DNA of 57,136 nucleotides from Actinoplanes sp. NBRC 103695. Its GTDB lineage: Bacteria; Actinomycetota; Actinomycetes; Mycobacteriales; Micromonosporaceae. The stretch is taken from contig NZ_BSTL01000042.1 of assembly GCF_030269485.1 (NCBI RefSeq), positions 1 to 57,136 on the forward strand, written 5' to 3'. Positions 50,020 through 56,712 of the stretch are shown piece by piece. The notes beneath the pieces were generated by a model that ran no database searches, was not told where the DNA came from, and worked only from the letters and a program-made list of their open reading frames with translations. A program made the position numbers and the translations under genes. Each line of letters starts with the position of its first letter. The stretch's first letter is position 1.

Positions 50020-50925
50020 CTAGTGCTCCTGGCTGCCGTGGTGGGCAGCCAGGAGATCGCCGCCGAACTCGCCGTGCGGCCGCCGCAGCACCGTGTGCGC
50101 GTGGTTGCCGTCGGCGGTGGTGTTGTCGAACTCGATGAGCAGGTCGTCGCCCTGGATCCGGTAGTAGTGCCCGACGCCGGGTCCGGGCGGCCCCTCCCAC
50201 GCGAAGTGAAGGTTGCCGGTCTTCAACGGATGCGCCGACCGGCCGAGATAGATCTCGACGAGCTCGTCCAGCAGGTTCCCGGCGTTCCCGGGCATGTCGC
50301 CGCGGGGCAGGCCGGCCGGCTCGAGGCGGGACGAGGACGGCCGCGGGCCGGAGTGGATGTCGAACGGCGACCGGTCGTCGACGATCGCCCGGTCCCGCAG
50401 ATCCTTCGGCAGGGCCTCGAGGACGGCGCGGCCCAGATCCTCCTCGATGCCCAGCGGCCGCAGCACCGGGCGGCCGGCCAGGTCGACCCGGGCCGGGTTG
50501 GCGCCCAGGAAGATCGGCGCCGGTGAGATCACGCCGTCCACCACGGTGACCGTCGCCGACAGGTGGTGTCCCTCGAACCGCCACGCCCACCGGTCGTCGC
50601 ACGGCGTGCCGAAGACGATCGCGCGGTAGTCCTCGCTGTGCCGGCCGCGCGACCAGTCCTCCCGGCGGTCCAGCACCTCCTCGAGCGCGATGACCGCCAT
50701 CGCCTGCGCGTACGCGGGAGGGCTCAGCGCGGTGGCGAGCAGCCGGTGCGCGGCCTTGCGGGCGGCCTGGCCCATGTCGGCGAGCAGCAGCCCGGGCCGG
50801 TACTGCGGGCGGTACTCCAGCCAGCGTCGCTCGCCGTCGTCGAACGGCCGCTGCGCCACCGCCACCTGCTCGTCGGTCAGCGCCGCCAGGAACGCGGAGG
50901 CCTCGCCCGCACCGTCGTCTGCCAT
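50020..50925 (-). CDS. DUF3500-family protein
   Basis: A 301-residue protein of the DUF3500 type as far as I can judge: AFLAALTDEQVAVAQRPFDD, the RRWLEYRPQYRPGLLLADM segment, WAWRFEGHHLSATVTVVDG (conserved GHHLS), PIFLGANPARV and the closing HYYRIQGDDLLIEFDNT with HAHTVLRRPHGEFGGDLLAAHH. The conserved His and Asp residues suggest a metal-dependent enzyme, but no activity is established that I know of. No signal peptide is seen, although many homologs are exported. The -10 on the minus strand, TACCCT, is 7 nt before the ATG and overlaps the -10 of the divergent cupin gene. The last codons encode half of a perfect 12-bp hairpin. Confidence 0.85.
   Translation of the reverse strand: MADDGAGEASAFLAALTDEQVAVAQRPFDDGERRWLEYRPQYRPGLLLADMGQAARKAAHRLLATALSPPAYAQAMAVIALEEVLDRREDWSRGRHSEDYRAIVFGTPCDDRWAWRFEGHHLSATVTVVDGVISPAPIFLGANPARVDLAGRPVLRPLGIEEDLGRAVLEALPKDLRDRAIVDDRSPFDIHSGPRPSSSRLEPAGLPRGDMPGNAGNLLDELVEIYLGRSAHPLKTGNLHFAWEGPPGPGVGHYYRIQGDDLLIEFDNTTADGNHAHTVLRRPHGEFGGDLLAAHHGSQEH
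50026..50055. terminator. 12-bp hairpin inside the coding end of the DUF3500 gene
   Basis: CTCCTGGCTGCC (50026-50037) pairs perfectly with GGCAGCCAGGAG (50044-50055) around GTGGTG. It begins 6 bp after the secA2 stop and is wholly within the last 12 codons of the DUF3500 gene, so the latter's C-terminus also encodes the secA2 terminator. No T-run follows. Confidence 0.65.
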
Positions 50926-50932
50926 AGGCCGA

Positions 50933-50942
50933 AGGGTAGCCT
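50933..50942. promoter_or_regulatory. Overlapping divergent leaderless -10 elements
   Basis: In the 23-bp gap between the divergent starts at 50925 and 50949, the minus-strand -10 TACCCT (50933-50938) and the plus-strand -10 TAGCCT (50937-50942) share two base pairs. They lie 7 nt and 6 nt from their start codons. Only one RNA polymerase could occupy the site at a time. Confidence 0.6.
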
Positions 50943-50948
50943 TCCGGG

Positions 50949-51326
50949 GTGGGTGACAGCGTCTATGTCGGCCGTGCCGTTGCGGACGGCGCCGCCAACC
51001 AGGGCTGGTTGCTGGGTCATTTCATGCCCGACGGCGATCTTCTCCACTCGCGCGAGGTGGAGGTCAAGTGGGGCGTGCATCCGCCGGGTGATCAGCGAGC
51101 CGCTTGGGCCACCGACGAGACCCGGACGGCGCTGCTGGTACTGATCCGCGGCGCCTTCGACATCGAGTTGCGTGATCGCACGGTGGTTCTCCGTGAGCCC
51201 GGTGACTATGTGGTCTGGGGTCCGGGCGAGGACCATTCATGGCGCGCGGGTGACGAGGAAACGGTGGTTCTTACCGTACGGTGGCCATCCGTCCCCGGCT
51301 GGCGTCTCCCGTTGACCGACCATTAA
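50949..51326 (+). CDS. Small cupin-fold protein
   Basis: A 125-residue protein from GTG 50949. It has the shape of a single-domain cupin: AANQGWLLGHFMPDGDLLHSREVEVKWGVHPPGDQR supplies the first sheet (core WGVHPPGD), then LLVLIRGAFDIELRDRTVVLREPGDYVVWGPGEDHSWRA (IRGAFDIEL, EPGDYVVWGPGEDHSW), with GxDHSW as the second motif. The canonical metal-binding G(X)5HXH is reduced here to His-Pro-Pro and a single His. It has no signal peptide. Function unknown; divergent from the DUF3500 gene through a shared promoter. Confidence 0.8.
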   Translation: MGDSVYVGRAVADGAANQGWLLGHFMPDGDLLHSREVEVKWGVHPPGDQRAAWATDETRTALLVLIRGAFDIELRDRTVVLREPGDYVVWGPGEDHSWRAGDEETVVLTVRWPSVPGWRLPLTDH

Positions 51327-51480
51327 GAAAAAGTTTGAACCGTGACGAGAATCGCACACGAGAACGAGTGATACCCGACTGTGGGCGGGCTTTGATCGCG
51401 CTACTGTTTGCGCGGTTGTGTGGCATCGGAAATGCATTTTCCCCGGTGCCAATTCATGCGGGCACTGGGGAGGGTTTGTC

Positions 51481-52074
51481 ATGCCGGTCACGGCACTGAA
51501 GGGACGATCGGGGCGGCACAGCACGAGGGCCGCGCGTGTCCCGGCAGCCCGCCGCGCTTCCGAGCCGACGTCATTCCCGCAGGTGGAGACACCCGCGACG
51601 GCGCCCTCGTTGACGCTGACGATCACCATCCCGATGACCGAGCAGGAGCTGAGCCCCGAGGCGCAGCGCCTGATCGACGCCGTCCGCGACCTCGCCGAGG
51701 CCGGTGGCCAGGTGGCCGAGGGCCCGGCGGCGTTGCTGCCGGCCGACCTCGCCGCCACGCCCGCCGCGGGTCCGGAGGTCAGCCTGCTGATCTCCTCGCG
51801 GCAGGTGCTGGTCGACGGCGAGGCGCTGCCGCTGACCCGCCTCGAGTTCGAGCTGCTCCAGTTCCTGGCCTCCAACCGGCGGCGCGTCTTCACCCGCGCC
51901 CAGCTGCTGGCCGGCGTGTGGGGCTACGAGCACACCGGCGAGCGCACGGTCGACGTGCACGTCCGCCGGCTGCGGCTCAAGCTGGGCCCGCAGGTCCCGC
52001 TGGTCACCACGGTCTACGGCGTGGGCTACCGCCTGGCCGACGACGCGAACATCGTGGTCCGCCCCCACGACTGA
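51481..52074 (+). CDS. Stand-alone winged-helix (OmpR/PhoB C-terminal type) DNA-binding protein
   Basis: A 197-residue protein from ATG 51481, 6 nt after GGGAGGG; the in-frame GTG at 51418 lies in the promoter. Residues 1-95 have no receiver domain and are mostly disordered, with Ala/Pro-rich segments and a short helix (MTEQELSPEAQRLIDAVRDL). Residues 105-190 are a winged-helix domain of the OmpR/PhoB class: LISSRQVLVDGEALPLTRLE, FELLQFLASNRRRVFTRAQL and GERTVDVHVRRLRLKLG with VTTVYGVGYRLA at the wing. It binds DNA without a phosphorylation domain, so its activity must be set another way, or by expression. Confidence 0.9.
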   Translation: MPVTALKGRSGRHSTRAARVPAARRASEPTSFPQVETPATAPSLTLTITIPMTEQELSPEAQRLIDAVRDLAEAGGQVAEGPAALLPADLAATPAAGPEVSLLISSRQVLVDGEALPLTRLEFELLQFLASNRRRVFTRAQLLAGVWGYEHTGERTVDVHVRRLRLKLGPQVPLVTTVYGVGYRLADDANIVVRPHD

Positions 52075-52080
52075 CCACCC

Positions 52081-52196
52081 CGCGGCACCCCGCCCAGCGG
52101 AGCGGTCGTCCGCGGGCGCGGTGGTCCAGCCGCGGCACCCCGCCCAGCGGAGCGGTCGTCCGCGGGCGCGGTGGTCCAGCCGCGGCACCCCGACGA
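52081..52196. repeat. 50-bp tandem repeat, two full copies and a partial third
   Basis: Units 52081-52130 and 52131-52180 are identical; a partial third occupies 52181-52196. The tract starts 6 bp after the stop of the winged-helix gene and each unit contains CGCGGCACCCCG and CGGTCGTCCGCGGGCGCGG. Like others in this window it abuts a gene's 3' end. Confidence 0.92.
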
Positions 52197-52244
52197 GCGG
52201 GTGCGCGGGAAGCGTGATCTTGACCCGGCAGTAAGGGCGTCAGA

Positions 52245-52922
52245 GTGCGTGTACGCCCGGTTTCGCCGGACGCGCTGGTCGAGGAGCTGGCCGACCGCCT
52301 GGCCGCCGCCCAGCGTGAGCAGCAGGCCCGCCCGCGCGGGGCCGCCGTTCAGCGCGACGAGCCGGCGCACCTGCGCGTGGCCGTCGACGGCGCTCCCGTG
52401 GCCGGCCCGGCGGCTCTCGCCGACGCCCTGGTGGACCCGCTGCGGCTGCGCGGGCATCCCGCCGTGCGGATCGACGCCGCCGACTTCCTCCGGCCCGCCT
52501 CGGTGCGGCTGGAGACGGGCCGCACGAACCCCGACTCGTTCTACGAGGGCTGGGTCGACGAGCCGAGCCTGCGCCGCGAGGTGCTCGACCCGGCCGGCCC
52601 GGGCGGCACCGGCAAGATCATCACCCGGTTCTGGAACGCCGTCACCGACCGGGCCACCCGCGAGCCCTACTCCGATCTGCCCGCCGGGGCGATCGTGATC
52701 GTCAGCGGCGCCCTGCTGCTCGGCGGCGGGCTGCCCTTCGACCTGACCGTGCACCTGGAACTCTCCGCGGCGGCGCTGGCCCGGCGGACCGCGCCGGACG
52801 ACGCCTGGACGCTCCCCGCGTACGCCCGCTATGGGTCTGAGGTCGACCCCGCCTCCTTCGCCGACGTGGTGGTCCGGATGGACCATCCGGCACGTCCCGC
52901 GCTCGTCCTGGACCGCCTCTGA
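52245..52922 (+). CDS. Uridine-kinase-like protein with a degenerate P-loop
   Basis: A 225-residue protein from GTG 52245. The fold markers are those of uridine kinase-like P-loop enzymes: LRVAVDGAPVAGPAALADAL (46-60), VRIDAADFLRPASVRLETG, FYEGWVDEPSLRREVLDP and AIVIVSGALLLGGGLPFDL. Normally the first segment contains GAKTT or GGKTS; here it reads DGAPVAGPAAL, so the P-loop Lys is Pro55 and the Ser/Thr is Ala56. ATP binding is therefore doubtful. I recall similar degenerate proteins in other actinomycetes, so it is more likely a conserved pseudoenzyme than a recent mutation. Its neighbours do not indicate a pathway. Confidence 0.8.
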   Translation: MRVRPVSPDALVEELADRLAAAQREQQARPRGAAVQRDEPAHLRVAVDGAPVAGPAALADALVDPLRLRGHPAVRIDAADFLRPASVRLETGRTNPDSFYEGWVDEPSLRREVLDPAGPGGTGKIITRFWNAVTDRATREPYSDLPAGAIVIVSGALLLGGGLPFDLTVHLELSAAALARRTAPDDAWTLPAYARYGSEVDPASFADVVVRMDHPARPALVLDRL

Positions 52923-53043
52923 GGGCCTTCTCCCCGTCCAGCCACTGGACGTTCTACAAGCCCGTGACCTGCGGCAGGACTACCTGTTAGCCGGGTCCAT
53001 GGCGGAAACCAGTACGGACAGTTATGCTCCGACTACTTTTCAG

Positions 53044-53067
53044 CGAAGATCCGGTTTGGGATCTTCG
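53044..53067 (+). promoter_or_regulatory. Hairpin in the 5' untranslated region of the TraR/DksA gene
   Basis: CGAAGATCC (53044-53052) pairs perfectly with GGATCTTCG (53059-53067) around GGTTTG. CTCCAC-GGT-GTGGAG, a second smaller stem, lies about 20 bp further on. Both are 85-110 bp before the ATG at 53155, in a region with a possible -10 TATGCT near 53025. They may affect mRNA stability or attenuation. Confidence 0.45.
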
Positions 53068-53154
53068 GCGGTGGGTATCAGGCGGCTCCACGGTGTGGAG
53101 TCATCTGCGGGGGAACCCACCGGCAAGGGGCAGAGGGAAGGGCAGGGGGAACGC

Positions 53155-53571
53155 ATGCTCGTCAATGGAGCTGTGATCGCGGGTAAGAGTGCCGTCAAGG
53201 GGCGTTCCGCGGAGGAGACCGAGCAGATCCGGGTGGTGCTCCGGGAGCGCTTCGAGTCGCTCGACACCGAGTACGCCCAGGCCGTGGCGGACAACCACCA
53301 GCTGCGCCTCGTCGAGATCGGCGACGCCGCCGGCGACGACCAGGCAGACAGCGGGTCCAAGACGGCGGAACGGGACGCGGCGACGTCGCTGCTGCGCACC
53401 CTCCTGGACCGGCGCGAGCAGGCGGAACTCGCCCTGCAGCGCCTCGACGAGGGCGCCTACGGCAACTGCGAGAGCTGCAGCCAGCCCATCCCGGTGGCGC
53501 GCCTCGAGGTGTTCCCGTCGGCCACCACGTGCGTGGCCTGCAAGTCGACGCGCGAGCGCCGAGCCGGCTGA
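53155..53571 (+). CDS. TraR/DksA-type C4 zinc finger protein
   Basis: A 138-residue protein from ATG 53155, 7 nt after AGGGGG. An N-terminal coiled coil (about 20-100) carries an acidic turn (LVEIGDAAGDDQADSGSK). The zinc finger is C105-x2-C108 (CESC) and C126-x2-C129 (CVAC), in NCESCSQPIPVARLEVFP. Proteins of this class reach into the secondary channel of RNA polymerase to adjust initiation, as DksA does with ppGpp, but a specific role for this one is unknown. The promoter region is 232 bp long, and a strong terminator follows. Confidence 0.92.
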   Translation: MLVNGAVIAGKSAVKGRSAEETEQIRVVLRERFESLDTEYAQAVADNHQLRLVEIGDAAGDDQADSGSKTAERDAATSLLRTLLDRREQAELALQRLDEGAYGNCESCSQPIPVARLEVFPSATTCVACKSTRERRAG

Positions 53572-53595
53572 CCCGGGCCGAGGCAACGTCGAGGG

Positions 53596-53624
53596 GGTCC
53601 GCCGCGACAGCGCGGCGGACCTTT
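53596..53624 (+). terminator. Terminator of the TraR/DksA gene
   Basis: GGTCCGCCGCG (53596-53606) pairs perfectly with CGCGGCGGACC (53611-53621) around ACAG and is followed by TTT. Its right arm is the first part of the repeat that comes next. Confidence 0.85.
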
Positions 53625-53720
53625 CCAGTCCGGTCCGCCCGACCGGAGCGGCGGACCTTTCCAGTCCGGTCCGCCCGACAGCCCGACAGGAGCGGCGGAC
53701 CTCTCCCATCCGGGATACCG
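53612..53720. repeat. Tandem copies of the terminator's right arm and tail
   Basis: GCGGCGGACCTTTCCAGTCC occurs at about 53612 and 53649, and a diverged third copy at 53692 has CTCTCCCATCC. In each, GGCGGACC can pair with GGTCCGCC 10 nt further on, forming an extra stem. The tract runs up to the promoter of the DUF72 gene. Confidence 0.85.
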
Positions 53721-53721
53721 T
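53716..53721 (+). promoter_or_regulatory. Candidate leaderless -10 for the DUF72 gene
   Basis: TACCGT is 6 nt before the ATG at 53728; a TTG three bases earlier is a less likely start. No Shine-Dalgarno. Confidence 0.45.
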
Positions 53722-53727
53722 GCCTTG

Positions 53728-54597
53728 ATGGGGAAGATCCAGGTCGGGACCGCCTCGTGGACCGACCGCACGCTGCTCGACTCGGGCTGGTACCCGCAGA
53801 CCGCGACCAACCCGGAGAAGCGCCTCGCCTACTACGCCAGGCAGTTCCCGGTGGTCGAGGTCGACGCCACCTACTACGGCCCGCCCAGCGAGCAGACCAC
53901 CAGGCTGTGGGCGGAGCGCACACCCGCCGGGTTCACCTTCAACATCAAGGCGTTCAGCCTGCTCACCGGGCACCCGACGAAGGTCAGCTCGATCTACAAG
54001 GATCTGCGCCCCGAGACGGCGAAGAAGAACGTCTACCCCGGCGACCTGCAGCCTCAGGTGTACGAGGAGATCTGGTCCCGTTTCCTGAGCGCCCTGGACC
54101 CGCTGGTCGAGGCGAAGAAACTGGGCGCGCTGCTCTTCCAGTTCCCGCCGTGGTTCGGCATCCGCAAGTCCAACAAGGAGTACATGCTCGAGGTGGCGGC
54201 CCGCTGCAAGCCGCTGCGACCGGTCTTCGAGCTGCGCAACGCCTCCTGGTTCGAGGGCGCCAACCAGAACGAGACGCTCGACTTCCTGCGCGCCCACAAG
54301 CTTCCGTTCGTCAGCGTGGACATGCCGCAGGGCCACAAATCGTCGGTCCCGCCGGTGGTGGCGGCAACCGCGGATCTTGCCGTGGTCCGCTTCCACGGGC
54401 ACAGCGACAAATGGACGAGCAAGGACATCCACGAGAAATTCGGGTACGAATACTCGCCCGCCGAGCTGGCCGAGTGGGCGCCCCGCCTGAAGGAGCTGGC
54501 GGATCAGACCGCCACGACGCAGGTGTTCATGAACAACTGCTACAGCGATTACGCCCAGCGCAACGCCACCACACTCATCGACCTGCTGGACGATTAG
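53728..54597 (+). CDS. DUF72 family (YecE-like) protein
   Basis: A 289-residue TIM-barrel protein of the DUF72 family. Markers: IQVGTASWTDRTLLDSGWYP near the start, VVEVDATYYGPPS, FTFNIKAFSLLTGHP, LGALLFQFPPWF, PVFELRNASWF and a late VVRFHGHSDKW with YEYSPAELAEWAPRL. Aromatic and acidic residues line the presumed barrel mouth. Family members occur in all domains of life and no enzymatic activity is established that I know of. The gene is monocistronic and convergent with the APH-like gene, 66 bp apart. Confidence 0.92.
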   Translation: MGKIQVGTASWTDRTLLDSGWYPQTATNPEKRLAYYARQFPVVEVDATYYGPPSEQTTRLWAERTPAGFTFNIKAFSLLTGHPTKVSSIYKDLRPETAKKNVYPGDLQPQVYEEIWSRFLSALDPLVEAKKLGALLFQFPPWFGIRKSNKEYMLEVAARCKPLRPVFELRNASWFEGANQNETLDFLRAHKLPFVSVDMPQGHKSSVPPVVAATADLAVVRFHGHSDKWTSKDIHEKFGYEYSPAELAEWAPRLKELADQTATTQVFMNNCYSDYAQRNATTLIDLLDD

Positions 54598-54663
54598 GTC
54601 GTGCCCCGGGGGCGGCCACACTCTGGACCTCGCCTCGCACTCGGCTGACTTTCGGGACACGAC

Positions 54664-55482
54664 CTACACCTCGGCCAGCCGTAGCGCCCGGGCGCGGATC
54701 CGGGCGTTGCCCTCCGCGGTGTTGTAGCCGGCGTACCGCGGCCAGAGGAACAGCAGCACGGCCAGCTCCTCCGCCACGATCGCGCGCCGCAGTTCGGCGG
54801 CCGGACCGGAGCGCCCCGCGAGGTAGGCGTCGAGCAGCGCCGGAGGCACTGTCACGCCGGCCGGTGTGGCGCGCACCGACAGCAGGGCGAGGTCGGCCGA
54901 GGCCCGGCCGGTGCCCGCGTTCTGCCAGTCGCAGAAGACGGGCGAACCGTCGACGTGCGTGATGTTCTCGGTGTGGCAGTCGCCGTGGGCGAAGACCGGC
55001 GCCGGTGCGGCCATGGCGTCCCACAGCCGGTCCGCGCCGGCCAGTACGCCGTCGAAGTCAGGCCCCCAGTAGGCGGCGGCCGCCGCGTGGTCGACGCCAC
55101 CCAGCTCGTCCGGTCCGGCCCAATTCCCAGGCATCTCGTGCAGCGCCGCCAGGTCGCGCCCGAGGGCGACCCACATCCCGGGCGTCCACCGGTCGACGTC
55201 CAGGGTCTGGCCGGCCGCGGCCAGCAGCAGCGCGACCCCCGCATCGGTCTCGAGGTGGCCGAGGAGCGCAGGCGTGCGGACCGGCGCGCCCGGCGCCACC
55301 TCGCGATAGAAGCGGAGCTCCCTCGCGCCGAGCGTGCCGGGCATGATCTTCAGGTACGCGGCGTCGCCTTCGGCAGTGGTGACGGGGTGGACGCCGGCGC
55401 CTGACCGCGATTCCAGCCGGCGCCCGTCCTCCCGTGGCTCCACCCGCAGGATCCGCAGTGCGTCCCGCAGGAAGTCAGGCAC
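54664..55482 (-). CDS. APH-fold kinase, third gene of the repeat-peptide unit
   Basis: A 272-residue aminoglycoside phosphotransferase-like kinase. The N-lobe has LEDG-like DGRRLESRSGAGVHPV and the ATP-contact K45 (AAYLKIMPG) with E55. The catalytic loop is FAHGDCHTENI (HGD at 166-168, N173) and the metal-binding FCDWQNAG has D185. All catalytic residues are intact. The APH fold phosphorylates small hydroxyl compounds, such as choline, homoserine, or antibiotics; nothing here points to antibiotic resistance. It starts 9 bp after the JmjC oxygenase stop, on the same strand, and so is likely co-transcribed with it. A hydroxylated peptide residue made by the oxygenase would be a plausible phosphate acceptor; this is a hypothesis. 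Confidence 0.88.
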   Translation of the reverse strand: MPDFLRDALRILRVEPREDGRRLESRSGAGVHPVTTAEGDAAYLKIMPGTLGARELRFYREVAPGAPVRTPALLGHLETDAGVALLLAAAGQTLDVDRWTPGMWVALGRDLAALHEMPGNWAGPDELGGVDHAAAAAYWGPDFDGVLAGADRLWDAMAAPAPVFAHGDCHTENITHVDGSPVFCDWQNAGTGRASADLALLSVRATPAGVTVPPALLDAYLAGRSGPAAELRRAIVAEELAVLLFLWPRYAGYNTAEGNARIRARALRLAEV

Positions 55483-55491
55483 CCGGGCAAT

Positions 55492-56709
55492 CTACCGGCC
55501 GGGTGAAGGGGCGGGAACCACCACGGCCTCGCGGAGCAGGCGGCGGGCCAGGACCAGACGGTCCGCGTCGTCGTCGAGGGGCAGATCGCCGACCCGGTAC
55601 GTCTCGCCGGACAGCACCATGCGCACGGCCGGCGCACAGTACGCCGGGAACCGCAGCGTGTGCCCGGACAGTCGCAGCACCACGTGCTCGGGCCCGTCCT
55701 CGGCGACCCGCCAGCGCAGGCCACCCCGGGCGACGATCCGGTCGTCGGGGCTCAGCGCCTCGGCGAAGTCCAGTTGGGACAGCGGGCCGATCGGGGCGGG
55801 ACGCGTGGCCGGCCACACCCGGGCGCGCAGCCGGTCGGCGACCGATTCAGGGTCGGCCGTGGGCAGCCAGTCCCGCAGCGCGGCCACGGCGTCCGCCAGG
55901 ACCGGCGCGACCTGTTCCGGATCGGTGAGGTCGATCCCGAACGGCAGGGTCGCCCGCAGCCGCTCGTCCTCGGCGGCCAGCCGGAGCAACTCGTCGACCA
56001 GGGTGTATCGGGTGAACGCCCGGACGCCGACCGTCAGGTGCAGGGAGCGCGCGTCCTGTGCGGCGGCGGCGTGCAGCCACCCGCGCGGCAGGTAGAGCGC
56101 GTCACCGGGCTCGAGGACCACGTCGAGGGCGGGCGGGCCGTCCGCCGTGGCCTGGACCTCGTCCTTGCGGCCGCCCCACGCCTGCTCCTCCAGCGGCTCG
56201 GGCAGCACCGGCTCGTGGATGATCCAGCGTTTGGTGCCGTCGACCTGGAGCACGAACACGTCGTGGGTGTCGTAGTGGGTGCTGAAGCCCTGGTTGCCGC
56301 GCGGCGTCAGGTAGGCGTTCACCTGCAGCGGCTGGTTCAGTTCGCCGCCGAGTTCCTGCATGGCGTCGATGAGCGGCGGCCAGATGCGGTGCAGGCCCTG
56401 GAAGACGAGCGTCGCGCCCTCGGCGTACAGGCGGAGGATCTTGTCGTCGGCGACCTGGTCGCCCACCTCCGCGCCGGAGCCGCCGGACCCGGTGAATCGC
56501 GTGGCCGGCAGCACCGTGCCGCGGTCGGCGACCCGCAGGAACGGGGTGCGCAGGCCGCGGCGGCTGAGCAGTTCGTCGGCGTCGGCGGGGGAGAACAGGT
56601 CGGTGAAGCCCCCGCCCGGCAGTTCGCCGGCGCGGGACAGGAGCGGCTGGCGCCCCCAGTACGCGTCGGCGAACTTGGCCGGGTCGGTGGCGATCAGGCG
56701 GGAGAGCAC
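55492..56709 (-). CDS. JmjC/Cupin_4 Fe(II)/2-oxoglutarate oxygenase (ribosomal oxygenase-like)
   Basis: A 405-residue oxygenase of the Cupin_4/RoxA-NO66-MINA type. The N-terminus LIATDPAKFADAYWGRQPLL is the standard start (KFxxxYW). The iron-binding facial triad is H145-x-D147 in FSTHYDTHDVFVLQVDG and H213 in LYLPRGWLHAA; K160 in GTKRW is a likely 2-oxoglutarate contact. The second half (about 240-405) is a winged-helix-like dimerisation region, as in ROX proteins. Known members hydroxylate His or Arg of ribosomal proteins. Start GTG 56707-56709 lies 3 bp after the peptide gene's TGA, so translation should be coupled. The tight link to a repeat peptide suggests that peptide as substrate. Confidence 0.92.
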   Translation of the reverse strand: MLSRLIATDPAKFADAYWGRQPLLSRAGELPGGGFTDLFSPADADELLSRRGLRTPFLRVADRGTVLPATRFTGSGGSGAEVGDQVADDKILRLYAEGATLVFQGLHRIWPPLIDAMQELGGELNQPLQVNAYLTPRGNQGFSTHYDTHDVFVLQVDGTKRWIIHEPVLPEPLEEQAWGGRKDEVQATADGPPALDVVLEPGDALYLPRGWLHAAAAQDARSLHLTVGVRAFTRYTLVDELLRLAAEDERLRATLPFGIDLTDPEQVAPVLADAVAALRDWLPTADPESVADRLRARVWPATRPAPIGPLSQLDFAEALSPDDRIVARGGLRWRVAEDGPEHVVLRLSGHTLRFPAYCAPAVRMVLSGETYRVGDLPLDDDADRLVLARRLLREAVVVPAPSPGR

Positions 56710-56712
56710 AGC

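Noticed and set aside
54664..55482. Aminoglycoside resistance gene
   Set aside because: The APH fold is shared by many kinases; context with a peptide and an oxygenase argues against an antibiotic target.
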